Assembly: GCA_963745865.1 (NCBI GenBank)
Contig: CAVUYZ010000002.1
Location: 437,991 to 501,990, forward strand
Direction of reading: 5' to 3'
Length of the DNA: 64,000 bases
Source: JAHEDH01 sp963745865
Lineage (GTDB): Bacteria; Actinomycetota; Acidimicrobiia; Spongiisociales; ZC4RG35
Shown here in pieces: positions 45,579 to 54,725 of this stretch. The notes below the pieces were generated by a model. It saw only the letters and a list, made by a program, of their open reading frames with translations, searched no databases and had not been told where the DNA came from. The translations under genes and the position numbers were made by a program. Every line of letters starts with the position of its first letter. The first letter of the stretch is position 1.

Positions 45579-45851
45579 ATGGGTCGTGTGGCGAAACAGC
45601 TCTTCAAGATCGCAGATCAACTCGTCGAACTGGACGAGGAGCATCACCGTGTCGAATCCGAACTCGCATATCACCGCCTCATCGACGACGACGCCCAGCG
45701 TGACGCAGCCGTGTCTGGAGCGCAGGCCGATCGTCTCGAGGCATCCGCCACATCGAAGGACGTTTCCCGGTTCGAGAAGCGCCTGCGAGAGATCGCAGCG
45801 AAGCGCGAGAAGTTGCACATGAAGCGCGCCCGACTGCTCGACAAGCTGTGA
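45579..45851 (+). CDS. Small coiled-coil protein
   Basis: This 90-residue, highly charged, almost fully helical protein (LFKIADQLVELDEEHHRVE.., ending KLHMKRARLLDKL) is predicted to form an antiparallel coiled coil. I recognise no family and no membrane segment. The ATG at 45579 is preferred over one at 45567 because the latter is part of the -10 box. polA starts 23 bases after its stop and may be co-transcribed. Confidence 0.65.
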   Translation: MGRVAKQLFKIADQLVELDEEHHRVESELAYHRLIDDDAQRDAAVSGAQADRLEASATSKDVSRFEKRLREIAAKREKLHMKRARLLDKL

Positions 45852-45873
45852 TCCCCGTGTCGTTTCCGTTCTG

Positions 45874-48490
45874 ATGCCAACGCTCGCTCTTCTCGACGGC
45901 CACTCACTGGCCTATCGCGCCTTCTTTGCGTTGCCCGAAGACCTCGCAACCAGCTCCGGTCAGGTCACCAACGCCGCATACGGATTCACCCGGATGCTGG
46001 TCAAGCTGCTCGGCGATCATCATCCCGACGCGGTCGCAGTTGCCTGGGACGTGTCCCGCCAGACCTTCCGGAGTGCGGAATACCCCGAATACAAAGCGCA
46101 GCGGTCGGCCGCCCCCGACACGTTCAAGAGCCAGTTGCCACTCATCCGTGAGGTGCTCGACGCGCTCTCGATTCGGCAACTGCAGATGGAGGGCTTCGAG
46201 GCCGACGACGTGATCGCCTCGCTTGCCGAGCAGGCGACGGCCGAGGGTTGGAAGGTGCTGGTGGTCACCGGCGATCGGGATTCGTTCCAGTTGATCGACG
46301 ACGACGTCACCGTCCTCTACACCCGGCGCGGGATCACCGACGTGGTTCGGGCGGATGCGGCCTATGTGGAGGAGAAGTACGGCATCCGACCCGACCAGTA
46401 CGTCGAGTACGCCGCAATGCGCGGCGACAACTCCGACAACCTCCCGGGCGTGCCCGGTGTGGGAGAGAAGACCGCCGCCAAGCTCCTCAACGCCTACGGG
46501 TCGCTGGAAGGCATCTTCGCCGCGATCGAGGATCAGACGCCGAAGTTGAGCGAGAACCTCGAGGCGAGCCAGGACCAGGTGATGCTCAACCGGAAGCTGA
46601 TGAAGCTGGTCGACGATCTCGATCTCGATGTGAAGCCGTGCCGAGTTCACGCGCGGCGATTGGGATCGGGCGCAAGCCAAGGAGCTGTTCGTCAGTCTCG
46701 AGTTCCATTCGCTGTGGGAGGATCTCCTCGCCGTCCAGCCCGGATCAGAGGTTTCGACCGAGCTGATCGACGCGGAAGGTTCGGTTGCGACATCCGAGGG
46801 ATCGGTGGCTGATCTCGCCGGCGACCGGCTGGTGATCGACTGGGTCGACCAGGGCGGCTTCACCGGGATTGCGGTCTTGACGAGCGATGCGACCGCCTCG
46901 CTGGTTTCGGTGGACGATCTGGAACCGTTGCGCCAGGTCCTTGCCGACCCCGATGTCCCCAAGATCGTCCATCACGGCAAGCCACTGGTCAAACGGCTGT
47001 TCGAGATGGGGTTCACGATCAGGGGACTCGGGTTCGACACAGCATTGGCGGCCTACGTCGTCAACCCTGCCACCCGCGCCTACGACCTGGCGGAGGTGGC
47101 GTTCAAGTTCCTCGGTCTCGAGTTGGAGTCGCCGGACGCCGAGGAGCAGGGCTCACAGGGCCAGGGCGCATTCGATTTCTCCGAGGGACCCGATCTCGAG
47201 TCGGCGGCCAGGCGGGTGGTCGCCATCGACCGACTCTCGGTCCAGCTCGCCACCGAGCTGGAAGACCGGGACGAGCTCGATCTCTTCACCGAGATCGAGC
47301 TGCCGCTGATCCTCACCCTCGCCCACATGGAGGAGACCGGGATCAGCATCGACCGGCCGTATCTCGAAGCGCTGGGGGAGCGGCTGCGAGAGGAACTGGC
47401 CGAGCTGGAGAAGAAGATCCACGAGCTCAACGGCGAGCCATTCAACGTGAACTCGACCGACCAGCTTCGTCATGTGCTCTTCGAGCGGCTCGGCCTCCCG
47501 ATCTCCAAGAAGACGTCGACGGGCAAGCCCTCGACCGATGCCAGCGTGCTCGAGAAGCTCGACCATCCGCTCGTCGACCACCTGCTGAAGTATCGAGAGC
47601 TCGAGAAGCTGCGAAGCACCTACGTCGACGGATACCTGCCGTTGATCCGCGAGGACGGGCGGATCCACACCACGTTCAATCAGATGGCGGCTGCCACCGG
47701 ACGGCTCTCATCGGAGGAGCCCAATCTCCAGAACATCCCGGTGCGGTCGGAGTCGGGCATGCTGATCCGGAGGGCGTTCATCCCCGAGGAGGGCTGGTCG
47801 TTCGTCGTCGCCGACTACTCCCAGATCGAGCTGCGGGTGCTCGCCCACATGTCGAGTGACGCCGGGCTGCTGGAGGCGTTCCGCAGCGGCCAGGACATCC
47901 ACACGGCCACCGCCGCCAGGGTCTTCGACATCCGCGACGAGCTGGTGACTTCGGAGATGCGTCGCAGGGCCAAGGTCATCAACTTCGGCCTGCTCTACGG
48001 GATGGAAGCCTTCGGCCTGGCGCAGCGACTCGACATCGACCGTGACGAGGCCCGTGAGCACATGGATGCCTATTTCTCGCAGTTCCCCGATGTGAAAGCC
48101 TTCATGGACGGGATGGTCACCCAGGCCCGGAGGGTCGGCTACACCGCCACCCTGTTCGGCCGCCGCCGGTATCTGCCCGAGCTCAAGTCCGACAACTTCC
48201 GCATCCGCCAGATGGGCGAGCGAATGGCGCTCAACGCCCCCGTGCAGGGAACCGCCGCCGACATCATCAAGAAGGCGATGATGGCCCTCGAGTCCGAACT
48301 GCTCTCAGCCGGCATGGAGTCAGCCATGCTGCTGCAGATCCACGACGAGCTGATCGTCGAATCCCCGCCCGACGAACTCGAGCAGGCAATCGAGATCACC
48401 CGCCAAACCATGGAACACATCGTCGACCTCGCCGTCCCCCTCACCGTCGACATCAACACCGGCCAAAACCTCGCCGAAGTAAAGGGCTGA
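45874..48490 (+). CDS. polA: DNA polymerase I (frame disrupted)
   Basis: Corrected length is 871 residues. The 5'-3' exonuclease domain is at the N-terminus (LLDGHSLAYRAFFALP, EADDVIASLAEQA, GDNSDNLPGVPGVGEKTA). A one-base insertion near 46639 breaks it; the other frame continues AEFTRGDWDRAQAKELF. The 3'-5' exonuclease-like domain has lost the DxE motif (LVIDWVDQGG), so proofreading is probably absent, as in Taq and mycobacterial Pol I. The polymerase motifs are intact: DYSQIELRVLAHMS (A), RRRAKVINFGLLYG (B) and QIHDELIVE (C). It functions in repair and Okazaki-fragment processing. Confidence 0.92.
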
Positions 48491-49190
48491 AGCGCCGAGC
48501 CCGTGCGTGATCGGCTCGCTCCGCATCGCCGCGTCGGTGCTCGCTGCGATCGCGCTCGTTTCGCTTCGCGCGTTCGGAGGTCGTTGGCAGCTGGTCGTGG
48601 TTCGAAGCTGACGATCTCGCGTGAGGTGAAGTTGTGAGGGCGGCGGGTCTTGGCTCGGAGTCGAGGGCGCGGATCTTGGGTGGACCTCGAGGGCTCGGAC
48701 AGTTTGGACTCCGGTTGTTGACCATGGCCGAGGTCGCAGGGTGAGCTGGAGTTGGTAACTGCGAGTTCGGCTGCTGAGCCTTCGTGCCATCGCGAAGAAC
48801 CGGGCGAAATCTCGGTCGGATCCCGTAGGTATGAGCCCTACGACACACGTTCGAGCCGATGCGAGACAGCTGCCCGCCTCATCTGCGATCGTCAGCCCGA
48901 ATCTCTCAGCGGTCGGCAACCGTTGCGTGACCCCGATACAGCTGCGACGGTCAGGCGGACGGATTCGGCCGAACAACCCTGAGTTCCCGGCTCGGCGTCA
49001 CCGAACGCCCATCTACGCTGACCGACGCCGAGCTGTCAACTCCCGCACGTTGGCGTCGAGTCGCGGCACCAGACGGCGAAGCCCACACGCGGCGAAGCTC
49101 AATGCAACCTGAGCAGCGATGCGAAGCGAAGCGAGCACGCACGCAAGGCCAACGGCCAACGGCCAATGGCCAACAGCCATTTAGCTTCGT
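48491..49190. other. About 700 bases without a supported gene, flanked by an inverted repeat
   Basis: Several short ORFs occur, but none has consistent codon bias, a ribosome binding site or a recognisable product. GCTCGTTTCGCTTCGC at 48554-48569 matches the reverse complement of GCGAAGCGAAGCGAGC at 49121-49136 with one mismatch, bracketing 551 bases. The left end shares CCCGTGCGTGATCG with the spacer after ygfZ near 38005, and the right end has GGCCAAcGGCCAA repeats at 49146-49185. I looked for RNase P and tmRNA signatures and did not find them. Confidence 0.45.
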
Positions 49191-49193
49191 CCA

Positions 49194-49223
49194 TTGTGCG
49201 CGGGGGAGTTGGCCTGTTACGCT
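49194..49223 (+). promoter_or_regulatory. Candidate rpsA promoter
   Basis: TTGTGC at 49194-49199 and TACGCT at 49218-49223 are 18 bases apart. The predicted leader of about 65 bases ends in GGAGGAAAT, a strong ribosome binding site 10 bases before the ATG. Confidence 0.5.
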
Positions 49224-49294
49224 TGCGCCTCCCCCTGATTCCGTGGTTTGACGCGGTGACGGGGAGACTTTCTTGGAGGAAATAGAACCCACTC

Positions 49295-50944
49295 ATGCCA
49301 GATAACGAGACCGCGCCCGAAGCCGAAGAGGCTCAGGCAGAACCGACCCCGGACGAGACCGCACCAGCCGTCGACTCCGACACCGAGGCAGAAGCCTCGA
49401 AGACCGCCGAGGCTGAGACCTCGGAGACCCCAGAAGCCGTTGCTTCGGAAGTCCCGGAGGATGAAACCCCGGACACTCCCGAGGCTGAAGCTCCGGAAGC
49501 GGACGCCCCTGAGGCGGATGCACCGGAAGCTGCGGAGGCCGACGTCCCGGATGCTTCCGAGGCAGAGGAGCCCGTCACGGCGGACACCGATGCACCTGAG
49601 GCGCTGAGCAAGGTGATCAAGAGCTCCGACGAGCCGATCGATCCCCGCGACGAGAGCTTGCCCTCCGATGGGCCTGCGGCCATCGTCGCTCCGGACCTCA
49701 CCGACCTTCCCGATGACATCGAAGACGACTTCGAGGCGGCCATCGCCGCAACGGTCATCGAGTTCAAGGAAGGCGACATCGTCGAGGGAACCGTGGTCGA
49801 CGTCGACCAGGACGGGGCCATGCTCGACATCGGCTACAAGTCCGAGGGTCTCATCCCGACCGAAGAGCTGTCGATCCGCAAGAACGTGGATCCCAAGACG
49901 GTCGTCTCGGTCGGTGAGCGCATCGAGGCACTCGTCCTCAACAAAGAGGACGACGAGGGTCGCCTGATCCTGTCGAAGAAGCGTGCTCAGTACGAGCGTG
50001 CCTGGGGCAGGATCCAGCGGATCACCGACGAGCAGCAGACGGTCAGGGGAACGGTCATCGAGGTCGTCAAGGGCGGTCTCATCGTCGACATCGGTTTGCG
50101 TGGCTTTCTTCCCGCATCGCTGGTCGACCTCCGCCGTGTTCGCGATCTGGATCCCTTCGTCGGGACCGAGATCGAAGCCAAGGTCATCGAATTGGACCGC
50201 AACCGCAACAACGTCGTCTTGTCTCGCCGTGCGTATCTCGAGGAGGAGCAGGCCGAGCAGCGGCAGGCGTTCCTCGACGAACTCGCCGAGGGCGAGGTCC
50301 GCGAGGGCGTTGTGTCGTCGGTCGTCAATTTCGGAGCGTTCGTCGACCTCGGTGGCATGGACGGACTCGTCCACGTCTCCGAGTTGTCGTGGCAGCACGT
50401 CAACCATCCGTCGGAAGTCGTCAAGGTCGGCGACACGGTCACGGTGAAGGTCCTCGAGGTCGATCTCGACCGCGAGCGCATCTCACTGTCGATCCGCCAG
50501 ACCCTCGACGATCCGTGGGAGGTCTTCGCCCGTGAGAACGAGGTCGGCTCGATCGTCGAAGGCAAGGTCATCAAGACTGTGCCGTTCGGAGCGTTCGTGT
50601 CGGTCGCTGACGGGGTCGAGGGCCTGGTTCACGTGTCCGAGATCGCGGTCCATCGAGTCGAGTCGCCCGAGCTGGAGCTGTCGATCGGCCAGATGGTCGA
50701 GTCGAAGATCACCGAGCTCGACAACGAGCGCCGTCGGGTCAGCTTGTCGATCAAGCAGGCGTTGCCCGACTGGAAGGAACGCGAGTCGGCGATGAACGCA
50801 CCTCGCAACAAACGGCCTCAGCGCCGGGAGTTCGAGCGTGAGTTCGGTCCGAAGGAAGAGGACGAGCGCCCGCCGGTTGCGGTGGATGCTTCACTCGAAG
50901 CAATCCTTCAGGAACTCAAAGAACGCGGCATCGGACGCCGTTGA
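49295..50944 (+). CDS. rpsA: Ribosomal protein S1 with long acidic N-terminal extension
   Basis: This protein of 549 residues has four S1 RNA-binding domains from about residue 150 to 495, the last two the most canonical (SSVVNFGAFVDLGGMDGLVH, TVPFGAFVSVADGVEGLVH). The first about 145 residues are an Ala/Glu/Pro/Asp/Thr-rich, strongly acidic and probably disordered extension with EADAPEADAPEA-like repeats. S1 brings mRNA to the 30S subunit, although leaderless mRNAs do not need it. coaE, often next to rpsA, is not here. Confidence 0.94.
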   Translation: MPDNETAPEAEEAQAEPTPDETAPAVDSDTEAEASKTAEAETSETPEAVASEVPEDETPDTPEAEAPEADAPEADAPEAAEADVPDASEAEEPVTADTDAPEALSKVIKSSDEPIDPRDESLPSDGPAAIVAPDLTDLPDDIEDDFEAAIAATVIEFKEGDIVEGTVVDVDQDGAMLDIGYKSEGLIPTEELSIRKNVDPKTVVSVGERIEALVLNKEDDEGRLILSKKRAQYERAWGRIQRITDEQQTVRGTVIEVVKGGLIVDIGLRGFLPASLVDLRRVRDLDPFVGTEIEAKVIELDRNRNNVVLSRRAYLEEEQAEQRQAFLDELAEGEVREGVVSSVVNFGAFVDLGGMDGLVHVSELSWQHVNHPSEVVKVGDTVTVKVLEVDLDRERISLSIRQTLDDPWEVFARENEVGSIVEGKVIKTVPFGAFVSVADGVEGLVHVSEIAVHRVESPELELSIGQMVESKITELDNERRRVSLSIKQALPDWKERESAMNAPRNKRPQRREFEREFGPKEEDERPPVAVDASLEAILQELKERGIGRR

Positions 50945-50949
50945 TTCCA

Positions 50950-50969
50950 CGATCCCGTTCGCGGGGTCG
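50950..50969 (+). terminator. Hairpin with TTCG tetraloop after rpsA
   Basis: CGATCCCG at 50950-50957 pairs with CGGGGTCG at 50962-50969 (one G-T pair) around a TTCG tetraloop, five bases after the rpsA stop. No long T-run follows. Confidence 0.55.
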
Positions 50970-51177
50970 GTAGGCTCGCTACGAATCTTGCTCAAGTGAG
51001 TGGGGTGGACGGTCGAAACATTCACGACGGTCGAACCCGGTTCACTGCACGCGGTGAGTTGAGCGAGACCGAGAAACGACAAATGAGGGGACCTGAACCG
51101 CCAAGGGGCTCACGGGCACAACTGTGAGGGTGGTGGCATCGTTCGAGGTCGAAGACTGTTCAATTTGAGGAGCACCG

Positions 51178-52103
51178 ATGGGTAGAAGAGCAATCGTGCT
51201 GGTGATCGCGCTGGCGCTGGCCGGAGTCGCGGCTTTCGCCATCTTCCAGTACCTCCAGGGGATCGAAGACGAGATCAGGGCGGGCGAGGAAGAGATTCCC
51301 GTCTTCCGTGCTGTCCAAGCGATTGCTGAGGGAACCGAAGGCTCGTTCGTGCTTCAAGGCGGCGAGACGCTGTACACGGCCAGCACCGAGCAGCGCAACG
51401 ACCTTCCTGCCGACGCCATCACCTCTGACGCCGAGCTGCGTGACGTGCTGACCGGTCGGGTCGCAGCCGGCCCGGTCTCTCAGAACGGGGTCCTGACTCG
51501 CAACCAGTGGGTGGCGCTGTCGGTCCAGATCACTCCGCTTGCAGAATTGCTCACCCCCGGTACCCAGGCGATCACCATCTCGTCCGGCCAGGTGCAGGGC
51601 GTGAACGGGTTCGTCGAGCCTGGTGACCTCTTGAATGCGATCATCACGCTCGATATCGATTTCAACCTCACTGCGCTCGGCCAGGAGCAGGACTTTGGGC
51701 TTCCGGTCCAGCAGGAACAGCAGACTGCAGCGGAGGGAACCACGCCCGACGAGGTCGCAACAGTCACCTACACCAGGACCGTGTTCCAGGGACTTGCAGT
51801 GTGATCGCTACCGGTAGCGACGTGCGGCCCGATCCGAACGCCGAGACCGTCGTCGACGCCGACGGCGCCGCCACCGAAGCCCAGGTTCAGGGCGAGGGCG
51901 AAGCCGAAGCCGCGGGGAACAGCACGACGTTCACGCTCGAGGTCGACACCGAACTGGCCGAGCGTCTGATCTTCGCTCAGCAGGCCGGTTCGCTGTGGTT
52001 CACCTTGCAGTCGGCCGAAGGGTTCGAGGAAGTAGACAGCCGAGGCGTTACCATTGAGAACCTCTTCGAGTCTGATCTCGTAGACGACATTTTCGGGAAC
52101 TGA
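51178..52103 (+). CDS. cpaB: CpaB/RcpC Flp-pilus assembly protein (probably frame disrupted)
   Basis: A membrane helix (about 5-24) is followed by a SAF-like region and the RcpC/CpaB domain. The first ORF ends at 51804 after TRTVFQGLAV. The second begins at 51801 with IATGSDVRPDPN and contains TFTLEVDTELAERLIFAQQ, the usual C-terminal part of CpaB. One missing base near 51800 would join them into 308 residues, a normal CpaB length. A true split gene with a GTGA overlap is the alternative. CpaB is part of the Tad pilus machine. GAGGAG precedes the ATG. Confidence 0.78.
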
Positions 52104-52119
52104 GGGACGGGCCAATTTC

Positions 52120-53298
52120 GTGTCGCTGACCGAGGAAAACCTGCTCGTCATCGAAGATGACGACCAATTCATCGCCGAGGCAAAGACCCTGTTCGACGGC
52201 GGCCTACCGACCGCCCGGGGTGTGAGCGACGCCCTCGCGGCGATCAACGCGGGCAGCCTGCGGATGGTCATCTTCGGTCCGTCGTATGCGAAGGAGGAGG
52301 CGCTCGAATCGGTTCGATCGCTCCGCCATCAGGACCCGGCGCTGATCTCGGTCATCGTCGCCGACGAGGTGACGGCCAGTCTGTTGCGCTCGGCTATGCG
52401 AGCCGGTGTCTCCGATGTCATCGAGGCACCGCTGACCGAGGAGAAGATCCAGGCTGCGATCAGCCAGTTCTCCTCCGACGTCATGGCCCGGCCGGTAGGT
52501 GGCGGGGCAGCGGCGGTCGATTCGTCCCGGGGCCAGATCGTCACGGTCATGTCGGCCAAGGGCGGGAGCGGCAAGACCGTCACCGCCACGAACCTCTCGG
52601 TCCTCCTCGCACGGCAGCCCGATACCACGGTGTGTCTGGTCGATGCCGACCTCCAGTTCGGCGATGTCTGTTTGGTGCTCCAACTCGAGCCGAAGTTCAC
52701 GGTTGTGAACGCCGCCGCCGAGCTGCACCGTCTCGACGAGCAGCTGCTCTCATCGATCGTGACCAAGCACCCGTCCGGCCTCCATGTCCTCGCCGCGCCG
52801 CTGGAGCCGGCGTTCGCCGACGACATCACCACGGCCGGTCTGTTGCAGATCGTCGAGCTCTTGAGTCACATGTACGACTGGGTGATCGTCGACACGGCGT
52901 CGCTGCTCGACGAGTTGCTGCTGTCGCTGCTCGAGAAGTCGGATCAGATCGCCATGGTCGTCGACATGGACCTGCCGTCGGTCAAGAACGCCAAGCTGGC
53001 GCTCGAGACACTGCGTCTGCTCAAGTTCCCGACCAACAAGGTCAAGCTGATCCTCAATCGCTCCAACGCCAGAGCCCGGCTCGACGACCGTGAGATCGAG
53101 GGGGCGCTCAAGACCCAGATCCAGGCCCGGGTACCTTCCGATGGACTCGTAGCCGCATCGGTCAACGAGGGTCGCCCGGTGGTCGAATCTTCACCGAAGT
53201 CAAAGGTTGCGAAAGGTTTCGAGGAAGTACTCGAGTTGGTGATGGGGAAACCCGCCGAGAGTTCCTCTTCAGGTGGCGGCTTCTTCCGCCGAAGTTGA
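52120..53298 (+). CDS. cpaE: CpaE/TadZ pilus-localisation ATPase
   Basis: This protein of 392 residues has an N-terminal receiver-like domain (LLVIEDDDQFIAEAKTLF) followed by a MinD/ParA-type ATPase with deviant Walker A SAKGGSGKT (about 145-153) and DADLQFGDVCLVL. The C-terminus is a Ser/Gly-rich tail ending FFRRS. TadZ proteins place the Tad machine in the cell. The GTG start follows cpaB by 16 bases. Confidence 0.9.
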   Translation: MSLTEENLLVIEDDDQFIAEAKTLFDGGLPTARGVSDALAAINAGSLRMVIFGPSYAKEEALESVRSLRHQDPALISVIVADEVTASLLRSAMRAGVSDVIEAPLTEEKIQAAISQFSSDVMARPVGGGAAAVDSSRGQIVTVMSAKGGSGKTVTATNLSVLLARQPDTTVCLVDADLQFGDVCLVLQLEPKFTVVNAAAELHRLDEQLLSSIVTKHPSGLHVLAAPLEPAFADDITTAGLLQIVELLSHMYDWVIVDTASLLDELLLSLLEKSDQIAMVVDMDLPSVKNAKLALETLRLLKFPTNKVKLILNRSNARARLDDREIEGALKTQIQARVPSDGLVAASVNEGRPVVESSPKSKVAKGFEEVLELVMGKPAESSSSGGGFFRRS

Positions 53299-53339
53299 AG
53301 ACAACGCACGTTCACAGAGGGGCATAGAGAGGTCTCACC

Positions 53340-54725
53340 ATGGCATCGCTTTCCGAGAGAGTCGCAGCAGCGAAAACGACCGAGTCCGCATCCTTCACGG
53401 GTGCGCGTTCGGAGGCCGTCCAGGAACTCCGGGGCCGCCTCCACTTCAAGGTCGTGGAGGAACTCGGTCCCACGCTCTACGACCGGCAGATGTCGGACGC
53501 AGAGCTTCGTCTCCGTGTCATGGAGATGCTCGAGTGGGCCGTCGACCAGGAGCAGGGGCTTCCACTCACCACCGCTGACCGGCGCAACCTCCTCAACGAG
53601 ATCGCCTCCGATGTGCTGGGATACGGTCCGATCGATCCGCTCCTGAACGACCCTGACGTCACCGAGGTCATGGTGAACGGCCCGTACGACATCTACGTCG
53701 AGCGGAACGGCAAGCTCACCAAGTCCGACATCCGTTTCGTGGACCAGGTCCACCTCCGCCGGATCATCGACAAGATCGTTGGCCAGATCGGCCGTCGCGT
53801 CGACGAGGCAACCCCGATGGTGGATGCCCGTCTCCCTGACGGCTCCCGTGTGAACGCCATCGTCAATCCGTTGGCGATCGGCGGCCCGTTCCTCACCATT
53901 CGTAAGTTCTCCGTCGACCCGTACGGCGAGCAGGACCTCATCAACTTCGGCACGTTCAACCAGCGCACCGCGGACTTCCTTCGGGCGTGTGTCGTCGGTC
54001 GGCTCAACATCCTGATCTCCGGCGGTACCGGTTCGGGTAAGACGACCACGCTCAACGTGCTCTCGTCGTACCTGCCGACCGATGAGCGCATCATCACGGT
54101 CGAGGATGCAGCCGAGCTGCAGCTTCACCAGGACCATGTGCTGAGTCTGGAGACCCGTCCGGCCAACATCGAAGGCCAGGGCGCCATCACCATCCGTGAC
54201 CTGGTCAAGAACACCCTGCGTATGCGTCCCGACCGAATCGTCGTCGGTGAGTGTCGTGGTGGCGAGGCACTCGACATGCTCCAGGCCATGAACACTGGTC
54301 ACGACGGCTCCCTCACCACCATCCACGCCAACTCGCCACGCGACGTCTTGTCCCGTCTCGAGACCCTGGTGCTGATGGCCGGGTATGACCTGCCGGTCCG
54401 GGCCATCCGTGAGCAGATCGCATCCGCCATCGACCTGGTCGTCCAGATCTCCCGTTTGCGGGACGGAACCCGCCGGGTCACCCACGTCACCGAGGTCGAA
54501 GGGATGGAGGGCGACATCATCACGATGCAGGACCTCTTCAAGTTCGATTTCGGGATGGGCATGGACGAGGACGGCAAGTTCAAGGGCCGACTCAAGTCCA
54601 CCGGCATCCGCCCGACCTTCAGCGACAAACTCGCCGACGAGGGCATTCGCCTTCCCGCCGACCTGTTCGAGCCCGAGCCCTTCGCCCGCCGTGGCGGAGC
54701 CGACAACTTCTCCCTCGCCCGGTGA
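53340..54725 (+). CDS. cpaF: CpaF/TadA pilus assembly ATPase
   Basis: This type II/IV secretion ATPase of 461 residues powers Flp pilus assembly. The N-terminal domain leads into YGPIDPLLNDPDVTEVMVNG, then Walker A GGTGSGKTT (about 229-237), the Asp box with ITVEDAAELQL, Walker B RPDRIVVGECRGGEALDML, and a His box GHDGSLTTIHANSP. It is complete and in one frame. GAGAGG lies upstream of the ATG. The stop overlaps the next start (GTGA). Confidence 0.94.
   Translation: MASLSERVAAAKTTESASFTGARSEAVQELRGRLHFKVVEELGPTLYDRQMSDAELRLRVMEMLEWAVDQEQGLPLTTADRRNLLNEIASDVLGYGPIDPLLNDPDVTEVMVNGPYDIYVERNGKLTKSDIRFVDQVHLRRIIDKIVGQIGRRVDEATPMVDARLPDGSRVNAIVNPLAIGGPFLTIRKFSVDPYGEQDLINFGTFNQRTADFLRACVVGRLNILISGGTGSGKTTTLNVLSSYLPTDERIITVEDAAELQLHQDHVLSLETRPANIEGQGAITIRDLVKNTLRMRPDRIVVGECRGGEALDMLQAMNTGHDGSLTTIHANSPRDVLSRLETLVLMAGYDLPVRAIREQIASAIDLVVQISRLRDGTRRVTHVTEVEGMEGDIITMQDLFKFDFGMGMDEDGKFKGRLKSTGIRPTFSDKLADEGIRLPADLFEPEPFARRGGADNFSLAR

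Noticed and set aside
51801..52103. A separate small gene after cpaB, with a GTGA overlap
   Set aside because: The overlap looks natural, but the residues continue the CpaB domain and the sum has normal CpaB length, so a missing base is more likely. Kept as an alternative in the cpaB entry.
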